A stretch of DNA of 64,000 nucleotides. Origin: Caldilineae bacterium. GTDB lineage: Bacteria; Chloroflexota; Anaerolineae; Epilineales; Epilineaceae. The stretch spans positions 18,556 to 82,555 of the forward strand of contig JACKBJ010000016.1 of the NCBI GenBank assembly GCA_020634625.1, written 5' to 3'. Position 1 is the first letter of the stretch; every line of letters begins with the position of its first letter. The notes beneath the pieces were generated by a model. It did not search any database and was not told the DNA's origin. It saw only the letters and a list, made by a program, of their open reading frames with translations. The position numbers and the translations under genes were made by a program. Shown piece by piece: positions 45,881 to 55,411 of this stretch.

Positions 45881-48042
45881 GCACGCTCTTCACGGGCCTG
45901 CGCTGCATGGCCTGCCAACGCGCCCTGCCAGCCGATCTCGGCCTGGTCGCCTGCCCCGGCTGCGGCAGCGCCTGGCTCGATGCGCGCTACGCCCTCGAGC
46001 GCCTGCCGGCCAGCTGGCCGGCCCGCGTGGCCACCCGGCCCACCGACCTGTGGCGCTATCGGGAGCTCCTGCCCTTCGACGCGGCCATGCCGCGGGTCGG
46101 GCTCGGCGAGGGCTGGACGCCGCTCATCCGGGCCGGTCGACTCTCGGCCGAGCTGGGCCATGCCGGCCTCTGGATCAAGGACGAACGGCAACAGCCGACC
46201 GGGTCCTTCAAGGACCGCCAGGCCGCGGTCGCGGTCAGCCTGCTCGCCGCGCGCGGCGTCCGCGAGCTGGTGCTCGGCTCGACCGGCAACGCGGCGGCGG
46301 CCTACGCCGCCTACTGCGCGCGGGCGGGCATCAAGCTCTGGGTCTTCCTGGCCAGCAGCGTGCCGGCCGAGAAGCTGCGCGAGCTGGCGCTCTACGGGGC
46401 CGAGGTGGTCAAGGTGGCCGGCAGCTACGACCAGGCCAAGCTCATCGCGGCCGACTTCGCGGCCCGGCGCGGCCTGCCGATCGACCTGGGCGCCAAGGCC
46501 GCCGTGGGCAAGGAGGGCATGAAGACCATCGCCTTCGAGATCGCCGAGCAGCTGGGCGCGCTGCTGGCGGGCGAGCCGGTCGATTCGGCCGATGCGGCGC
46601 AGTCCGAGCGCGCGGGCGGGCTCGGTCTGCCGCGCTGGCAGGCCCCCGACTGGTACCTGCAGGCCGTCTCGGGCGGCATCGGCCCCCTGGGCGTGCAGAA
46701 GGGCTTCGAGGAGCTCTTCGCGGCCGGGCTGATCGATCGCGTGCCGAAGCTCGGCGTGCTGCAGTCGGCCGGCTGCGCGCCGATGGTGCGGGCCTGGGAG
46801 CGCGGCGCGAGCGAGGCCGAGCCGGTGGAGCCGGACACGCTCATCAGCGTGCTGGCCACCGGCGACCCGGGCCTGGCCTATACCGCGCTCAAGCGCGCGA
46901 TCGACCTTCGGGGCGGCGCGATGGCGGCCGTCACCGACGACGAGGCCTTCCTGGCCATGCGGCATCTGGCGCGCATCGAGGGCCTGTCGGTCGAGCCGGC
47001 GGTCAGCGTCGCCTTCGCCGGCCTGGAGAAGCTGATCGACGCCGGCCACATCCGAGCCCACGAGCGCGTGGTGGTCAACTGCTCGGGCCATACATTCAGC
47101 GCCGAGAAGCATGCGCTGGAGGATCGGCACGTGCTGCACCTGCGTGCCGCCGGCCCGGCCGGCGAGCCGGCCAGCGACACCCAGGTCGGTCGTGCTCTGT
47201 CGCAGCTCGACGAGCAGGCCACCAGCATCGTGGTCATCGACGACAACCCGCACGACAGCCGCCTGATCCGTCGGCTGCTCCAGCGCCAGCGCCAGTATCG
47301 CGTCTTCGAGTCGCACAGCGGGGTGGAGGGCATCGACCTGGTGCGGCAGCGTCAGCCGGCCCTGGTCGTTCTGGACCTGATGATGCCGGGCATGGACGGC
47401 TTCGCGGTGCTCGAGGTGCTCGCGGCCGACCCGCGCACGCGCGAGATCCCGGTGGTCGTGATCTCGGCCCGCGGCCTCGAGCCCTACGAACGGGATCAGC
47501 TCGACCCGCGCACGGCCTCGATCTGGCGCAAGGGCGACTTTCGGGCCGACGAGCTGCTGGCGCACGTGGTCCAGCTCCTGGGTGGCGAAGCCGATCCCAG
47601 CGGCATCCTGGCCGAGACGACGCTTTCGCGGGCGCAAGGCGGCGAACCGGAGGCCTTCGGCCGGGCTGCCCGGCGACGCATCCTGGTGGTCGACCCGAAC
47701 CCGCTGGATGCGCGGCTCGTGCGGCGGCTCTTCGAGTCGCGCCAGCGCTTCGAAGCCCTGACCGCCGTCGACGGCGCGCAGGCCCTGGTCCTGGTCGGCG
47801 CGCAGCGGCCCGACCTGTTGATCTTCGATCCCGACCTGCCGGACATGTCCGGCGAGGCGCTGCTCGAGCGTCTGGCCGCCCCCCCCCTTGCCTGGCGTGG
47901 ACCGACGCTGGCCATCTCGCGCGCGCCCCTGCCGGCCGAGCGTCGCCGCCGCCTGGCCGAGGGCATCGACTCGGTCTGGGCCAAGGACAGCCTCGACCGA
48001 TCCAGCCTCTACGAACACGTCCAGAGCCTCTTGGCGGACTGA
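45877..48042 (+). CDS. Threonine-synthase-like PLP enzyme fused to two receiver domains
   Basis: One frame of 721 residues. The start is best placed at CTG 45877: AAGGAGGT (45863-45870) ends six bases before it and CTGA overlaps the kinase stop; the first ATG (45907) would remove the first Cys of the N-terminal zinc ribbon (CMAC...CPGC). Residues ~45-420 are a fold-type II PLP enzyme like ThrC: PLP-Lys in TGSFKDRQA, GSTGNAAA and SGGIGPLG for phosphate. Then REC1 (about 445-570: VIDDN, LDLMMPGMDG, ISARG, WRKGD) and REC2 (about 605-715: VVDPN, FDPDLPD, WAKDS). REC1 keeps all phospho-relay residues; REC2 has D-P for D-D and keeps the phospho-Asp position. No stop or frameshift separates the parts. 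Confidence 0.85.
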
Positions 48043-48050
48043 GGGCCATC

Positions 48051-48446
48051 ATGGGCGACAGGCCGGTCCTGTACATCGAGGACAACTTCCACAACCGGCG
48101 GCTGGTGCGCAAGATCCTGGCGTCGCGCGGCTTCGAGGTGCTCGAGGCCGAGGACGGCCTGAGCGGCCTGGCGATGCTGCGCGCGCTGCGCCCGCCGCTG
48201 GTGCTGCTCGACATCGGCCTGCCCGACATCGACGGCCTCGAGGTGGTGGCCCGCATCCGCGCCGACGCCGAGCTGCGCGCCACGCCGGTCATCGCCATCA
48301 CGGCCTCGGCCATGCGCGGCGACCGCGAGCGCTTCCTCGAGCGAGGCTGCGACGACTATCTCTCCAAGCCCCTGCAGGCCCTGGAGCTGATCGCGCTGGT
48401 CGAGCGGCACTATCCGGTCGATCCCGCACCCGGCGCGGAGGCATGA
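48051..48446 (+). CDS. Stand-alone response-regulator receiver 1
   Basis: The 131-residue protein is a single CheY-like domain: YIEDN acidic pocket, phospho-Asp in LLDIGLPDIDG (~52), Thr in AITASAM and Lys in LSKPLQ. No output domain. It follows the fusion gene by 8 bp and overlaps the next gene by 4 bp (ATGA). Probably a phosphate carrier or sink from the kinase at 43457. Confidence 0.9.
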   Translation: MGDRPVLYIEDNFHNRRLVRKILASRGFEVLEAEDGLSGLAMLRALRPPLVLLDIGLPDIDGLEVVARIRADAELRATPVIAITASAMRGDRERFLERGCDDYLSKPLQALELIALVERHYPVDPAPGAEA

Positions 48447-48961
48447 ACGGCACCCCGCGCGGCTCCGGCGAGGGCGGGTCGAGTCCGTCGACCCTGCCCC
48501 GACAGGGTCGCCTGCTGCAGCTCGAGCTGCCCGCGATCGGGTCGGGCCGACCGCCGCTCGAGCGCCCACGCTTGCTGGTGGTCGACGACAACCGCGCCCA
48601 TCGTGGGATCCTGCTGCGGCACCTGCGGCACTGGGGCCTGCGCGCCGAGGACGCGCCGGACGGCCCGGCGGCCCTGGCCGCGCTGCGGCAGGCCGCGACC
48701 GACGGTCAGCCTTTCGCGCTCGCGATCCTGGACCTGGCCATGCCCGGCATGGACGGCTTCGCCTTGGCCGAGGCCCTGCGGCAGGATCCGGCACTGGCCG
48801 ACACGCGCCTGATCCTCCTGACGGCCTTCGACGCGCAGGGCCAGGCCGAGGCCGCCCTGCGCCAGGGCTTCGCGGCCTACCTGACCAAGCCGCCGCGCCG
48901 GGCGCGCCTCTTGACCCTGCTGCAGGATCTGCTCGATTCGCCGCGGAGCGAGGACCCCTGA
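48443..48961 (+). CDS. Response-regulator receiver 2 with N-terminal extension
   Basis: The 172-residue protein has an extra N-terminal segment of ~42 residues (Gly/Ser/Pro/Leu-rich) before a receiver domain: VVDDN, phospho-Asp in ILDLAMPGMDG, Thr in LLTAFD, Lys in LTKPPR. No output domain. It is translationally coupled to the upstream receiver and overlaps the methyltransferase frame with CTGA. Likely a second target of the same kinase. Confidence 0.88.
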   Translation: MNGTPRGSGEGGSSPSTLPRQGRLLQLELPAIGSGRPPLERPRLLVVDDNRAHRGILLRHLRHWGLRAEDAPDGPAALAALRQAATDGQPFALAILDLAMPGMDGFALAEALRQDPALADTRLILLTAFDAQGQAEAALRQGFAAYLTKPPRRARLLTLLQDLLDSPRSEDP

Positions 48962-49002
48962 ACGCGCTCGACGCCACGAGCGTCCCGGCGCTCGCGGCGC
49001 TG

Positions 49003-49677
49003 GTGACGCTGGGCCTGTTGCTGACGCTCCTGCTCTGGTGGACCATCTACATCAGCGAGGGCGCCTACCTGGGCGCCCGCGTGGTGCGTCTGCTCTACGA
49101 CTGGACGGCCGGTGGCTACGATCGGCTCAAGGACTTCGACCGCGTCGACGACCTGGCCTTCCTGGCCAACCCGCTTCTCTACCGGCTCGAGGAGACGGTC
49201 GGCGCGCAGGCCAGCGTCCTGGACGTCGCCACCGGCACCGGCCGCCTGCCGGCGGCCCTGCTCGACCTGCCCTTCTTCGAGGGCAGGGTGGTCGGCATCG
49301 ATGCCGCGCCGCGCATGCTGGCCATCGCCGCGGCCAAGCTGCGGCCCTGGATCGACTCCGGCCGCCTGACGCTGCTCGAGCAGCTGGCCGCGCCGCTGCC
49401 CTTCGAGGACGCCGCCTTCGACGCGGTCTGCTCGCTGGAGGCGCTGGAGTTCCTGCCCGATCGGGAGGCCGCCTTGCGCGAGATGCTGCGGGTGCTGCGC
49501 CCGGGCGGCTGGCTGCTGGTGAGCAACCGCATCGGCTGGGAGGCCCGGCTGATGCCGGGCCGGACCGAGCCGACGCCAAACTTCGAGCGCCGCCTGGCCC
49601 GCCTCGGCTTCGTCGACCCGGAGACCCGACCCTGGCAGACCTACTACGATCTGGTCTGGGCGCGCAAGCCCGGCTAG
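49003..49677 (+). CDS. Membrane-anchored SAM methyltransferase
   Basis: From GTG 49003 the protein has 224 residues: an N-terminal hydrophobic helix (about 1-18), then a class I methyltransferase with motif I VLDVATGTGRL (~71-81), VVGIDAAPRML and the late WLLVSNRIG strand. A CTG at 48958 overlaps the upstream stop (CTGA) and would add 15 residues, completing a longer membrane helix. It is of the Methyltransf_11 type, acting at the membrane on an unknown lipid, quinone or protein. Last gene of the signalling operon. Confidence 0.8.
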   Translation: MTLGLLLTLLLWWTIYISEGAYLGARVVRLLYDWTAGGYDRLKDFDRVDDLAFLANPLLYRLEETVGAQASVLDVATGTGRLPAALLDLPFFEGRVVGIDAAPRMLAIAAAKLRPWIDSGRLTLLEQLAAPLPFEDAAFDAVCSLEALEFLPDREAALREMLRVLRPGGWLLVSNRIGWEARLMPGRTEPTPNFERRLARLGFVDPETRPWQTYYDLVWARKPG

Positions 49678-49735
49678 CGGGGCGAGGGAGCCGGCGCCGC
49701 GCGAGACCCTGGCCCGCCGCAGCGGCACGAGGCGG

Positions 49736-52675
49736 CTAGCCGGCGGCTGCGGCGGAGCTCTCCAGCGCCGCCTTCAAGAAGCGCCCGGTGTGGCTCTCGG
49801 GACAGGCCGCGATCGCCTCCGGCGTCCCCTCGGCCACGATCCGCCCCCCACCGGCGCCGCCCTCGGGTCCCAGGTCGATGACATGGTCGGCGGTCTTGAT
49901 CACGTCGAGGTTGTGCTCGATGACCACCACCGTGTTGCCCAGGTCGACCAGCCGGTGCAGGACCTCGAGCAGACGCTGGATGTCGGCGAAGTGCAGGCCG
50001 GTCGTCGGTTCGTCGAGCAGGTAGAGCGTGCGTCCGGTGGCCGGCCGGGACAGCTCCTTGGCCAGCTTGATGCGCTGGGCCTCGCCGCCCGACAGGGTCA
50101 GGGCGCTCTGGCCCAGCTTGATGTAGTCCAGACCGACGTCGTGCAGGGTCTGCAGCATGCGCGCGATGGGCGGATGGTGCTCGAAGAAGCCCAGCGCCTC
50201 CTGCACGTCCATGTCGAGCACGTCGGCGATGCTCCGGCCGCGATAGGTGACGGCCAGGGTGTCGCGGTTGAAGCGCGCGCCCATGCATTCGCGGCACTGG
50301 ACCCAGACGTCGGCCAGGAAGTGCATCTCGACCTTGCGCCGGCCGTGCCCCTGGCAAGCCTCGCAGCGACCGCCCTTGACGTTGAAGCTGAAGCGACCGG
50401 GCTGGTAGCCCCGCGCCCGGGCCTCGGGCGTGGCGGCGAAGCGCTTGCGGATCTCGTCGAAGAAGCCGACGTAGGTGGCCGGGTTGGAGCGTGGCGTGCG
50501 CCCGATCGGATCCTGGGTGATGTTGACCACCTTGTCGATCCGATCGAGGCCCTCGATGCGCCGGTGCGGCCCGGGCACGGTCTGGGCGTCGTGCAGGGCG
50601 CGGGCGAGGGCCGGATGCAGCGTGCGCGAGACCAGGCTGCTCTTGCCGCTGCCCGAGACGCCGGTGACGCAGATCAGCTTGCCCAAGGGAAAGCGGGCGT
50701 CGACCTCACGCAGGTTGTTCAGGCGCGCGCCGACCACCTGCAGCGCGCCCAGGTCCTCCGAGCGGCGCCCGGCGCCGGGCACCGCGATGCGCCGCTCGCC
50801 GCGCAGGTACTGGCCGGTCAGCGATGCGGGCGTGGCCATCACCTCGGCCGGCGTGCCGGCCGCCACGATCTCGCCACCCAGCACGCCGGCACCCGGCCCG
50901 AGGTCGATCAACCAGTCGCTCTCGCGCATCGTCTCCTCGTCGTGCTCGACCACGATGACCGTGTTGCCCATGTCGCGCAGCTGGTGCAGGGTGTCCAGCA
51001 GGGCGCGGTTGTCGCGCGCGTGCAGGCCGATCGAGGGCTCGTCGAGGATGTACAGCACGCCGACCAGGCCGCAGCCGATCTGGCTGGCCAGACGGATGCG
51101 CTGGCCCTCGCCGCCCGAGAGGCTGGGCGCCGGCCGATCCAGGCTCAGGTAGTGCAGGCCGACGTTGAGCATGAACTGCAGGCGGTCGCGGATCTCCTTG
51201 AGCACCTCGGCGGCGATCTCGCGCTGCTCGACGTCCAGGGCCTGGGCCTCCGCGCCATCGGCTTCGAGCTGGCTCACCCAGGCGTGGGCCTCGGCGATGG
51301 ACATGGCGCCGATCTCGGTGATGCTGCGCCCGCCGACCCGCACCCCGCGCGACTCCGGCCGCAGGCGCGAGCCGCCGCAGCTGGCGCAAGGCTGCTGATC
51401 CATGAAGGCCGCGTAGCGTCGCCGCTGGCCCTCCGAGCTGGTCTGGTGGTAGAGCCGGTTGATGTTGAAGACGATGCCCTTGGTCGGTCGCAGGCTCTCG
51501 CCGCTCCAGCTGGCATCCTCGCCCTCGCTGCCCCAGGTGAAGCGGATCTTCTCCTCGCCCGAGCCCCAGAGCAGGACCTGGCGAAAGGACTCGGGCAACG
51601 CCTCCCAGGGCGCCTCGAGGTCGATGCCGTAGTGTTCGGCGATGGCATCCAGCGAGCGGAAGGTCCAGCTGTCCTGCTTCTTGCGCAGCTCGCCGTACCA
51701 ACGCAGCGCGCCGTCCAGCAGCGAGAGGCTCGGGTCGTGCACGATCAGCTCGGGATCGACCTGGATGCGCGTGCCCAGGCCGGTGCAGTCGGGGCACATG
51801 CCCAGGGGCGAGTTGAAGCTGAAGCTCTGCGGCCCCAGCTCCGGAAAGCTGAAGCCGCAATGGGCGCAGGCGTGGGTTTCGCTGAAGAGCTCCAGCGGGG
51901 CCTCGGCCGGGTCCTCCGCCGACGGGTCCAGCCGCTGGATCGCCAGCAAGCCGGAACCGGCCTTCAAGGCCGTCTCGACCGAGTCGATCAGGCGCACCTG
52001 GAAGCTCGCGGCGGGATCGACCGCCGCGTCGCGCTGCGGCAGCTCCAGGCGGTCGACCACCAGCTCGATGGCATGCGGCTTCTTCTTGTCGAGCTTGGGC
52101 GGCGCCGCGTCCAGGCGCAGGATCTCGCCGTCGACGCGGGCCCGTACGAAGCCCGCGGCCCGGGCCGCCTCGAAGACCTCGACATGGCTGCCCTTTCGGT
52201 TGCGCACCACCGGCGCCAGCAGCAGGAAGCGGCTGCCGGCCGGCAGCTCGGCCAGCTGGGCGGCGATCTGCTGCGCGGTCTGGGCCCGAACCGGCCGTCC
52301 GCATTCGGGACAGTAGGGCGTCCCGACCCGGGCGAAGAGCACGCGCAGATAGTCCAGCACCTCGGTGACCGTGCCCACGGTCGAGCGCGGGTTCTTGCTG
52401 ACCGACTTCTGCTCGATGGCGATGGCCGGGCTCAGGCCGATGACGGCGTCGACCTTGGGCTTCTCCATCTGACCCAGGAACTGCCGGGCATAGGCCGAGA
52501 GGCTCTCGACGTAGCGCCGCTGACCCTCGGCGTAGAGCGTGTCGAAGGCCAGCGAGGACTTGCCGCTGCCCGAGACGCCGGTCAGGACGACGAGCTTGTA
52601 GCGCGGGATGCTGACGTCCACGTGGCGCAGGTTGTGCTGGCTGGCGCCGCGGACGACGATCAGATCGGGCTGCAT
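49736..52675 (-). CDS. uvrA: Excinuclease ABC subunit A
   Basis: This 979-residue ATPase recognises DNA damage for UvrB loading. Start ATG 52675 with MQPDLIVVRG; length is normal for UvrA. Walker A GVSGSGKSS occurs twice (~30 and ~660), ABC signatures LSGGEGQRIRLAS and LSGGEAQRIKLAK are present, and zinc-binding Cys motifs GMCPDCTG and CEACQGHG...CRECMG are intact. A GAAC-N4-GTTC site upstream predicts DNA-damage induction. The gene stands alone. Confidence 0.96.
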   Translation of the reverse strand: MQPDLIVVRGASQHNLRHVDVSIPRYKLVVLTGVSGSGKSSLAFDTLYAEGQRRYVESLSAYARQFLGQMEKPKVDAVIGLSPAIAIEQKSVSKNPRSTVGTVTEVLDYLRVLFARVGTPYCPECGRPVRAQTAQQIAAQLAELPAGSRFLLLAPVVRNRKGSHVEVFEAARAAGFVRARVDGEILRLDAAPPKLDKKKPHAIELVVDRLELPQRDAAVDPAASFQVRLIDSVETALKAGSGLLAIQRLDPSAEDPAEAPLELFSETHACAHCGFSFPELGPQSFSFNSPLGMCPDCTGLGTRIQVDPELIVHDPSLSLLDGALRWYGELRKKQDSWTFRSLDAIAEHYGIDLEAPWEALPESFRQVLLWGSGEEKIRFTWGSEGEDASWSGESLRPTKGIVFNINRLYHQTSSEGQRRRYAAFMDQQPCASCGGSRLRPESRGVRVGGRSITEIGAMSIAEAHAWVSQLEADGAEAQALDVEQREIAAEVLKEIRDRLQFMLNVGLHYLSLDRPAPSLSGGEGQRIRLASQIGCGLVGVLYILDEPSIGLHARDNRALLDTLHQLRDMGNTVIVVEHDEETMRESDWLIDLGPGAGVLGGEIVAAGTPAEVMATPASLTGQYLRGERRIAVPGAGRRSEDLGALQVVGARLNNLREVDARFPLGKLICVTGVSGSGKSSLVSRTLHPALARALHDAQTVPGPHRRIEGLDRIDKVVNITQDPIGRTPRSNPATYVGFFDEIRKRFAATPEARARGYQPGRFSFNVKGGRCEACQGHGRRKVEMHFLADVWVQCRECMGARFNRDTLAVTYRGRSIADVLDMDVQEALGFFEHHPPIARMLQTLHDVGLDYIKLGQSALTLSGGEAQRIKLAKELSRPATGRTLYLLDEPTTGLHFADIQRLLEVLHRLVDLGNTVVVIEHNLDVIKTADHVIDLGPEGGAGGGRIVAEGTPEAIAACPESHTGRFLKAALESSAAAAG

Positions 52676-52699
52676 GGGGGCGGACCTCGCAGGGTGGCG

Positions 52700-52754
52700 C
52701 GAACAAACGTTCTTGGCGGGTCGCCATTGTATCATGCGGGGTCGGGAATCTCCA
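52700..52754 (-). promoter_or_regulatory. uvrA promoter with SOS (Cheo-type LexA) box
   Basis: The minus strand has TGGAGA (52754-52749), 17-base spacer, TACAAT (52731-52726). CGAACAAACGTTCT (52700-52713) fits the GAAC-N4-GTTC LexA box of Bacillus and actinobacteria, and lies just after the expected start of transcription, where a repressor would block it. Confidence 0.8.
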
Positions 52755-52839
52755 GCGGCCGCCTTGCCGCCGTCCCCGATTCGGGCCTAGACTGGAGGCC
52801 GACCCCAGCCCGACGCCGTCCAGCCGGCAGGAGCCCGCC

Positions 52840-53226
52840 ATGATCGATGTCCGCCCTCGCGAGCCGGTGGTGTTCGCCGTCGACTTCGCGGCGATGGTCG
52901 CCTGGTACCGCGACGTGCTCGGCTTCGGCGTGACCCGCCTCTACGAGGACGACTACCACTACTGCAACCTCGAGAGCGCCTCGGGCATCCGCCTCGGCAT
53001 CGCCGATGTGACGGAGATGGGCGTCGAGCCGCTCGATCGCCGGCGCAACACGGTCGTCCTGCAGTTCGAGGTCGACGACGTTCAGGCCTTCTTCGCGCAC
53101 CTGCCGCGACACGGCGGCTCGATCGGCTTCGGTCCGTCCTACGACGAGAAGGGCGGCTTCTGGTTCGGCGGCTTCGCGGACCCCGAGGGCAACCCCTGCT
53201 GGGTGGTCGACAAGCACTGCCCCTGA
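52840..53226 (+). CDS. VOC (glyoxalase/dioxygenase-fold) protein
   Basis: The 128-residue protein has the beta-alpha-beta-beta-beta repeats of the vicinal oxygen chelate fold: FAAMVAWYRDVLGFGV opens the first module and GFWFGGFADPEGNPCWVV closes the second. The metal residues are not certain. Typical roles are metal-dependent isomerase, dioxygenase or antibiotic binding; none can be chosen. GGCAGGAGCC precedes the ATG. It points away from uvrA; a TTGCCG-N18-TAGACT promoter may lie near 52789. Confidence 0.8.
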   Translation: MIDVRPREPVVFAVDFAAMVAWYRDVLGFGVTRLYEDDYHYCNLESASGIRLGIADVTEMGVEPLDRRRNTVVLQFEVDDVQAFFAHLPRHGGSIGFGPSYDEKGGFWFGGFADPEGNPCWVVDKHCP

Positions 53227-53262
53227 GGCCGGCGAGACGCAGCCCACGCAAGGAGCGCCCGC

Positions 53263-54024
53263 ATGACCGAGCGGAAGATGGACATCTGGAAGTACTTCGA
53301 CGTGACCCATCGCCACCACGTCGTCTGCAACCCCCTGAGCGTGGACAAGCTCGACGCGCTGCTGGCGCTCTGCGCCCTGCCCGCGGGGGCGCGCGTCGTG
53401 GACATCGCTTGCGGCAAGGGCGAGGTGCTGGTGCGGCTGGCCGAGCGCTACGAGATCGCGGGCACCGGCGTCGACATCTCGCCCTATGCCGTGGCCGACG
53501 CCGAGCGGCTGCGCGACGCTCGGGTGCCCGGCGCCGACCTGCGCTTCGTCTGCCAGGCCGGCGCGGACTGGGCCGCCGCGAGCCACGCGCCCTTCGACCT
53601 GGCGCTCTGCATGGGCGCGGAATGGGTCTTCGGGGGCCTGGCGCCCACCTGCCGTCGGCTGGCCGAGCTGGTGCGGCCGGGCGGCCTGGTCGTCGTCGGA
53701 ACGCCCTACTGGCTGCGGACCCCGCCGGAGGCCTACCTCGAAGCCGAGGGCCTGGTCGCCGAGGACTTCGCGCCGAGCCTCCGCGCCAGCGTGGCGACCT
53801 GCGAGGCCGAAGGGTTGCAGCTGCTCTACGCCGCCGTGAGCGCGCCGGACGATTGGGACCGCTACGAGGGCCTGCAGTGGTACGCCGCCGAAGCCCATGC
53901 CCGTGCCCATCCCGACGATCCGGATGGCCCCGAGATCCTGCGTCGCGTGGCGCGGGCGCGCGAGATCTACCTGCGCTGGGGCCGCGACCACTGCAACTGG
54001 GCGCTGTATCTCTTCCGGCGCTGA
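53263..54024 (+). CDS. SAM-dependent methyltransferase
   Basis: The 253-residue protein carries motif I VVDIACGKGEV (~46-56), GTGVDISPYAV (~72) and LALCMGAEWVFGG (~112), as in class I methyltransferases, with C-terminal helices ending NWALYLFRR. The substrate is unknown. It lies 36 bp after the VOC gene on the same strand, so the two are probably co-transcribed; a joint detoxification or modification role is possible but not shown. Confidence 0.82.
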   Translation: MTERKMDIWKYFDVTHRHHVVCNPLSVDKLDALLALCALPAGARVVDIACGKGEVLVRLAERYEIAGTGVDISPYAVADAERLRDARVPGADLRFVCQAGADWAAASHAPFDLALCMGAEWVFGGLAPTCRRLAELVRPGGLVVVGTPYWLRTPPEAYLEAEGLVAEDFAPSLRASVATCEAEGLQLLYAAVSAPDDWDRYEGLQWYAAEAHARAHPDDPDGPEILRRVARAREIYLRWGRDHCNWALYLFRR

Positions 54025-54122
54025 GGGATCCCGAGGACGAACCCGGATCTCGGGCCCCGGACGCGATCCCTGCGCCGATCGAAGGCGCAGCCGGCTCTGC
54101 CTTTGGTGCGGCCCGACGCTCA

Positions 54123-54416
54123 TCAGTGGCGCAGCCAGAGCGCGTCGCTGACCAGGCACATCCCTCCATGGCGTGCCAGGATCGACCGCAGGTCTTCGAG
54201 CAGGGGCGCGAGCCGCTCGGGCGGGCAGGTGGTCAGGATGAGGTGGTTGTTGGAGATGCCCGACAGCTCGTCGGCGCGCCGGGGGCCGCGGTCGCCCGCG
54301 CCGGTCGCCCCGCCCAGCCGCGTCCAGCCGCTGAGGCCGTGACGTGCCAGCAGGCGCGTGACCTGCTCGCCGTAGGGTGCGTCGATCACGATCTCCAAGC
54401 GTTTGACCTCGATCAC
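54123..54416 (-). CDS. sbtB: SbtB-like PII signalling protein
   Basis: GTG 54416 overlaps the sbtA stop (GTGA). The 97-residue product has the ferredoxin-like PII fold order: KRLEIVIDAPY strand, helix, a Gly-rich T-loop (about 28-55, GGATGAGDRGPRR) and HLILTTCPPE strand, ending SDALWLRH. Small PII proteins next to sbtA bind the transporter and block it according to cyclic-AMP/adenylates (SbtB in cyanobacteria). Assigned mainly by pattern and by position. Confidence 0.75.
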   Translation of the reverse strand: MIEVKRLEIVIDAPYGEQVTRLLARHGLSGWTRLGGATGAGDRGPRRADELSGISNNHLILTTCPPERLAPLLEDLRSILARHGGMCLVSDALWLRH

Positions 54417-55405
54417 GGCAGCCTCCACAGCAGTTCGATGACCCACTGGTAGAGCGGGATGCCCAGCGCGACGTTGAAGGGAAAGGTCAGGGCCAGCGCC
54501 ATGGGCAGGAAGAGGCTCGGGTTGGCCTGGGGCAGGGCGATGCGGATGGCGGCCGGCACGGCGATGTAGCTGGCGGATGCGCAGAGCACGGTGAAGAGCA
54601 GGGCGTCGCCCGGGCTCATCGTCAGCGCTCGCGCCGCGAGGATGGCCAGGCTGGCGTGGACCAGGGGCAGGCCGATGGCCGTGCCGATCAGGAAGGCGCC
54701 CGACTCGCGCAGGGCCGACAGGCGCCGCGCGGCGATCAGGCCCATGTCGAGCAGGAAGAGGCAGAGCACCCCGCGGAAGGGCGCGTCGGCGAACGGGGCC
54801 ACGCTCCGCCAGCCCTCGTCGCCGGTCAGGAGGCCGATGGTCAAGGCGCCGAGCAGGAGGAAGACGGGGCCGTTGAGGAAGGCCTCGCGCAGGAGCTCGG
54901 CCTGCGAGCCGCTCTGGCTGCCCGGCTCCGACTGCGGCGCGGTGACGCCGGCGCGGCGCGCCAACAGCACCCCGGCCAGGATGGCCGGCGACTCCATCAG
55001 CGCCATGGCGGCCACCATGCTGCCCGACCAGTCGATCTGTCGCGCGTCGAGGAAGCTGGTGGCGGTGATGAAGGTCACCGCCGAGATCGAGCCATAGGTC
55101 GCGCCGATGGCGGCGGCGTCGGCCGCGCCAATCCGCCGGCGCAGCAGGCCGAAGGTCGAAAGCGGGATCAAGGCGCTGGCCAGGATACCGGCCAGCATCG
55201 GCGTGAGGGTCGTCGTCGAGAAGCCGGCCGCGGCCAGCTCCGCGCCGCCGTGCATGCCGATCGAGAAGAGCAGGTACAGCGACAGCCCGCGTGTGACGGC
55301 CTGCGGGATCTCCAGGTCCGAGCGCAGCAGGGTCGCGGCCATGCCGAGCGCGAAGAAGAGCACCGGCGGGGCGAGCAGGTTGCCCAGGATCAGATCGAGG
55401 CCCAT
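54413..55405 (-). CDS. sbtA: SbtA-type sodium/bicarbonate symporter
   Basis: Start ATG 55405 (330 residues; ATG 55411 two codons earlier is possible). It has about ten hydrophobic segments in two inverted halves, as in the DUF897/SbtA fold, with SIGMHGGAEL, GATYGSISAVTFITAT and FTVLCASASYIAVPAA, the conserved core segments. It imports bicarbonate with sodium. sbtB overlaps downstream; icd lies upstream on the same strand after a hairpin. Bicarbonate uptake may feed anaplerotic or purine carboxylations. Confidence 0.88.
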   Translation of the reverse strand: MGLDLILGNLLAPPVLFFALGMAATLLRSDLEIPQAVTRGLSLYLLFSIGMHGGAELAAAGFSTTTLTPMLAGILASALIPLSTFGLLRRRIGAADAAAIGATYGSISAVTFITATSFLDARQIDWSGSMVAAMALMESPAILAGVLLARRAGVTAPQSEPGSQSGSQAELLREAFLNGPVFLLLGALTIGLLTGDEGWRSVAPFADAPFRGVLCLFLLDMGLIAARRLSALRESGAFLIGTAIGLPLVHASLAILAARALTMSPGDALLFTVLCASASYIAVPAAIRIALPQANPSLFLPMALALTFPFNVALGIPLYQWVIELLWRLP

Positions 55406-55411
55406 AGGCAT

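Noticed and set aside
49790..52843. 1017-codon open frame antisense to uvrA
   Set aside because: uvrA on the minus strand is intact and full length, so the plus-strand frame is a shadow.
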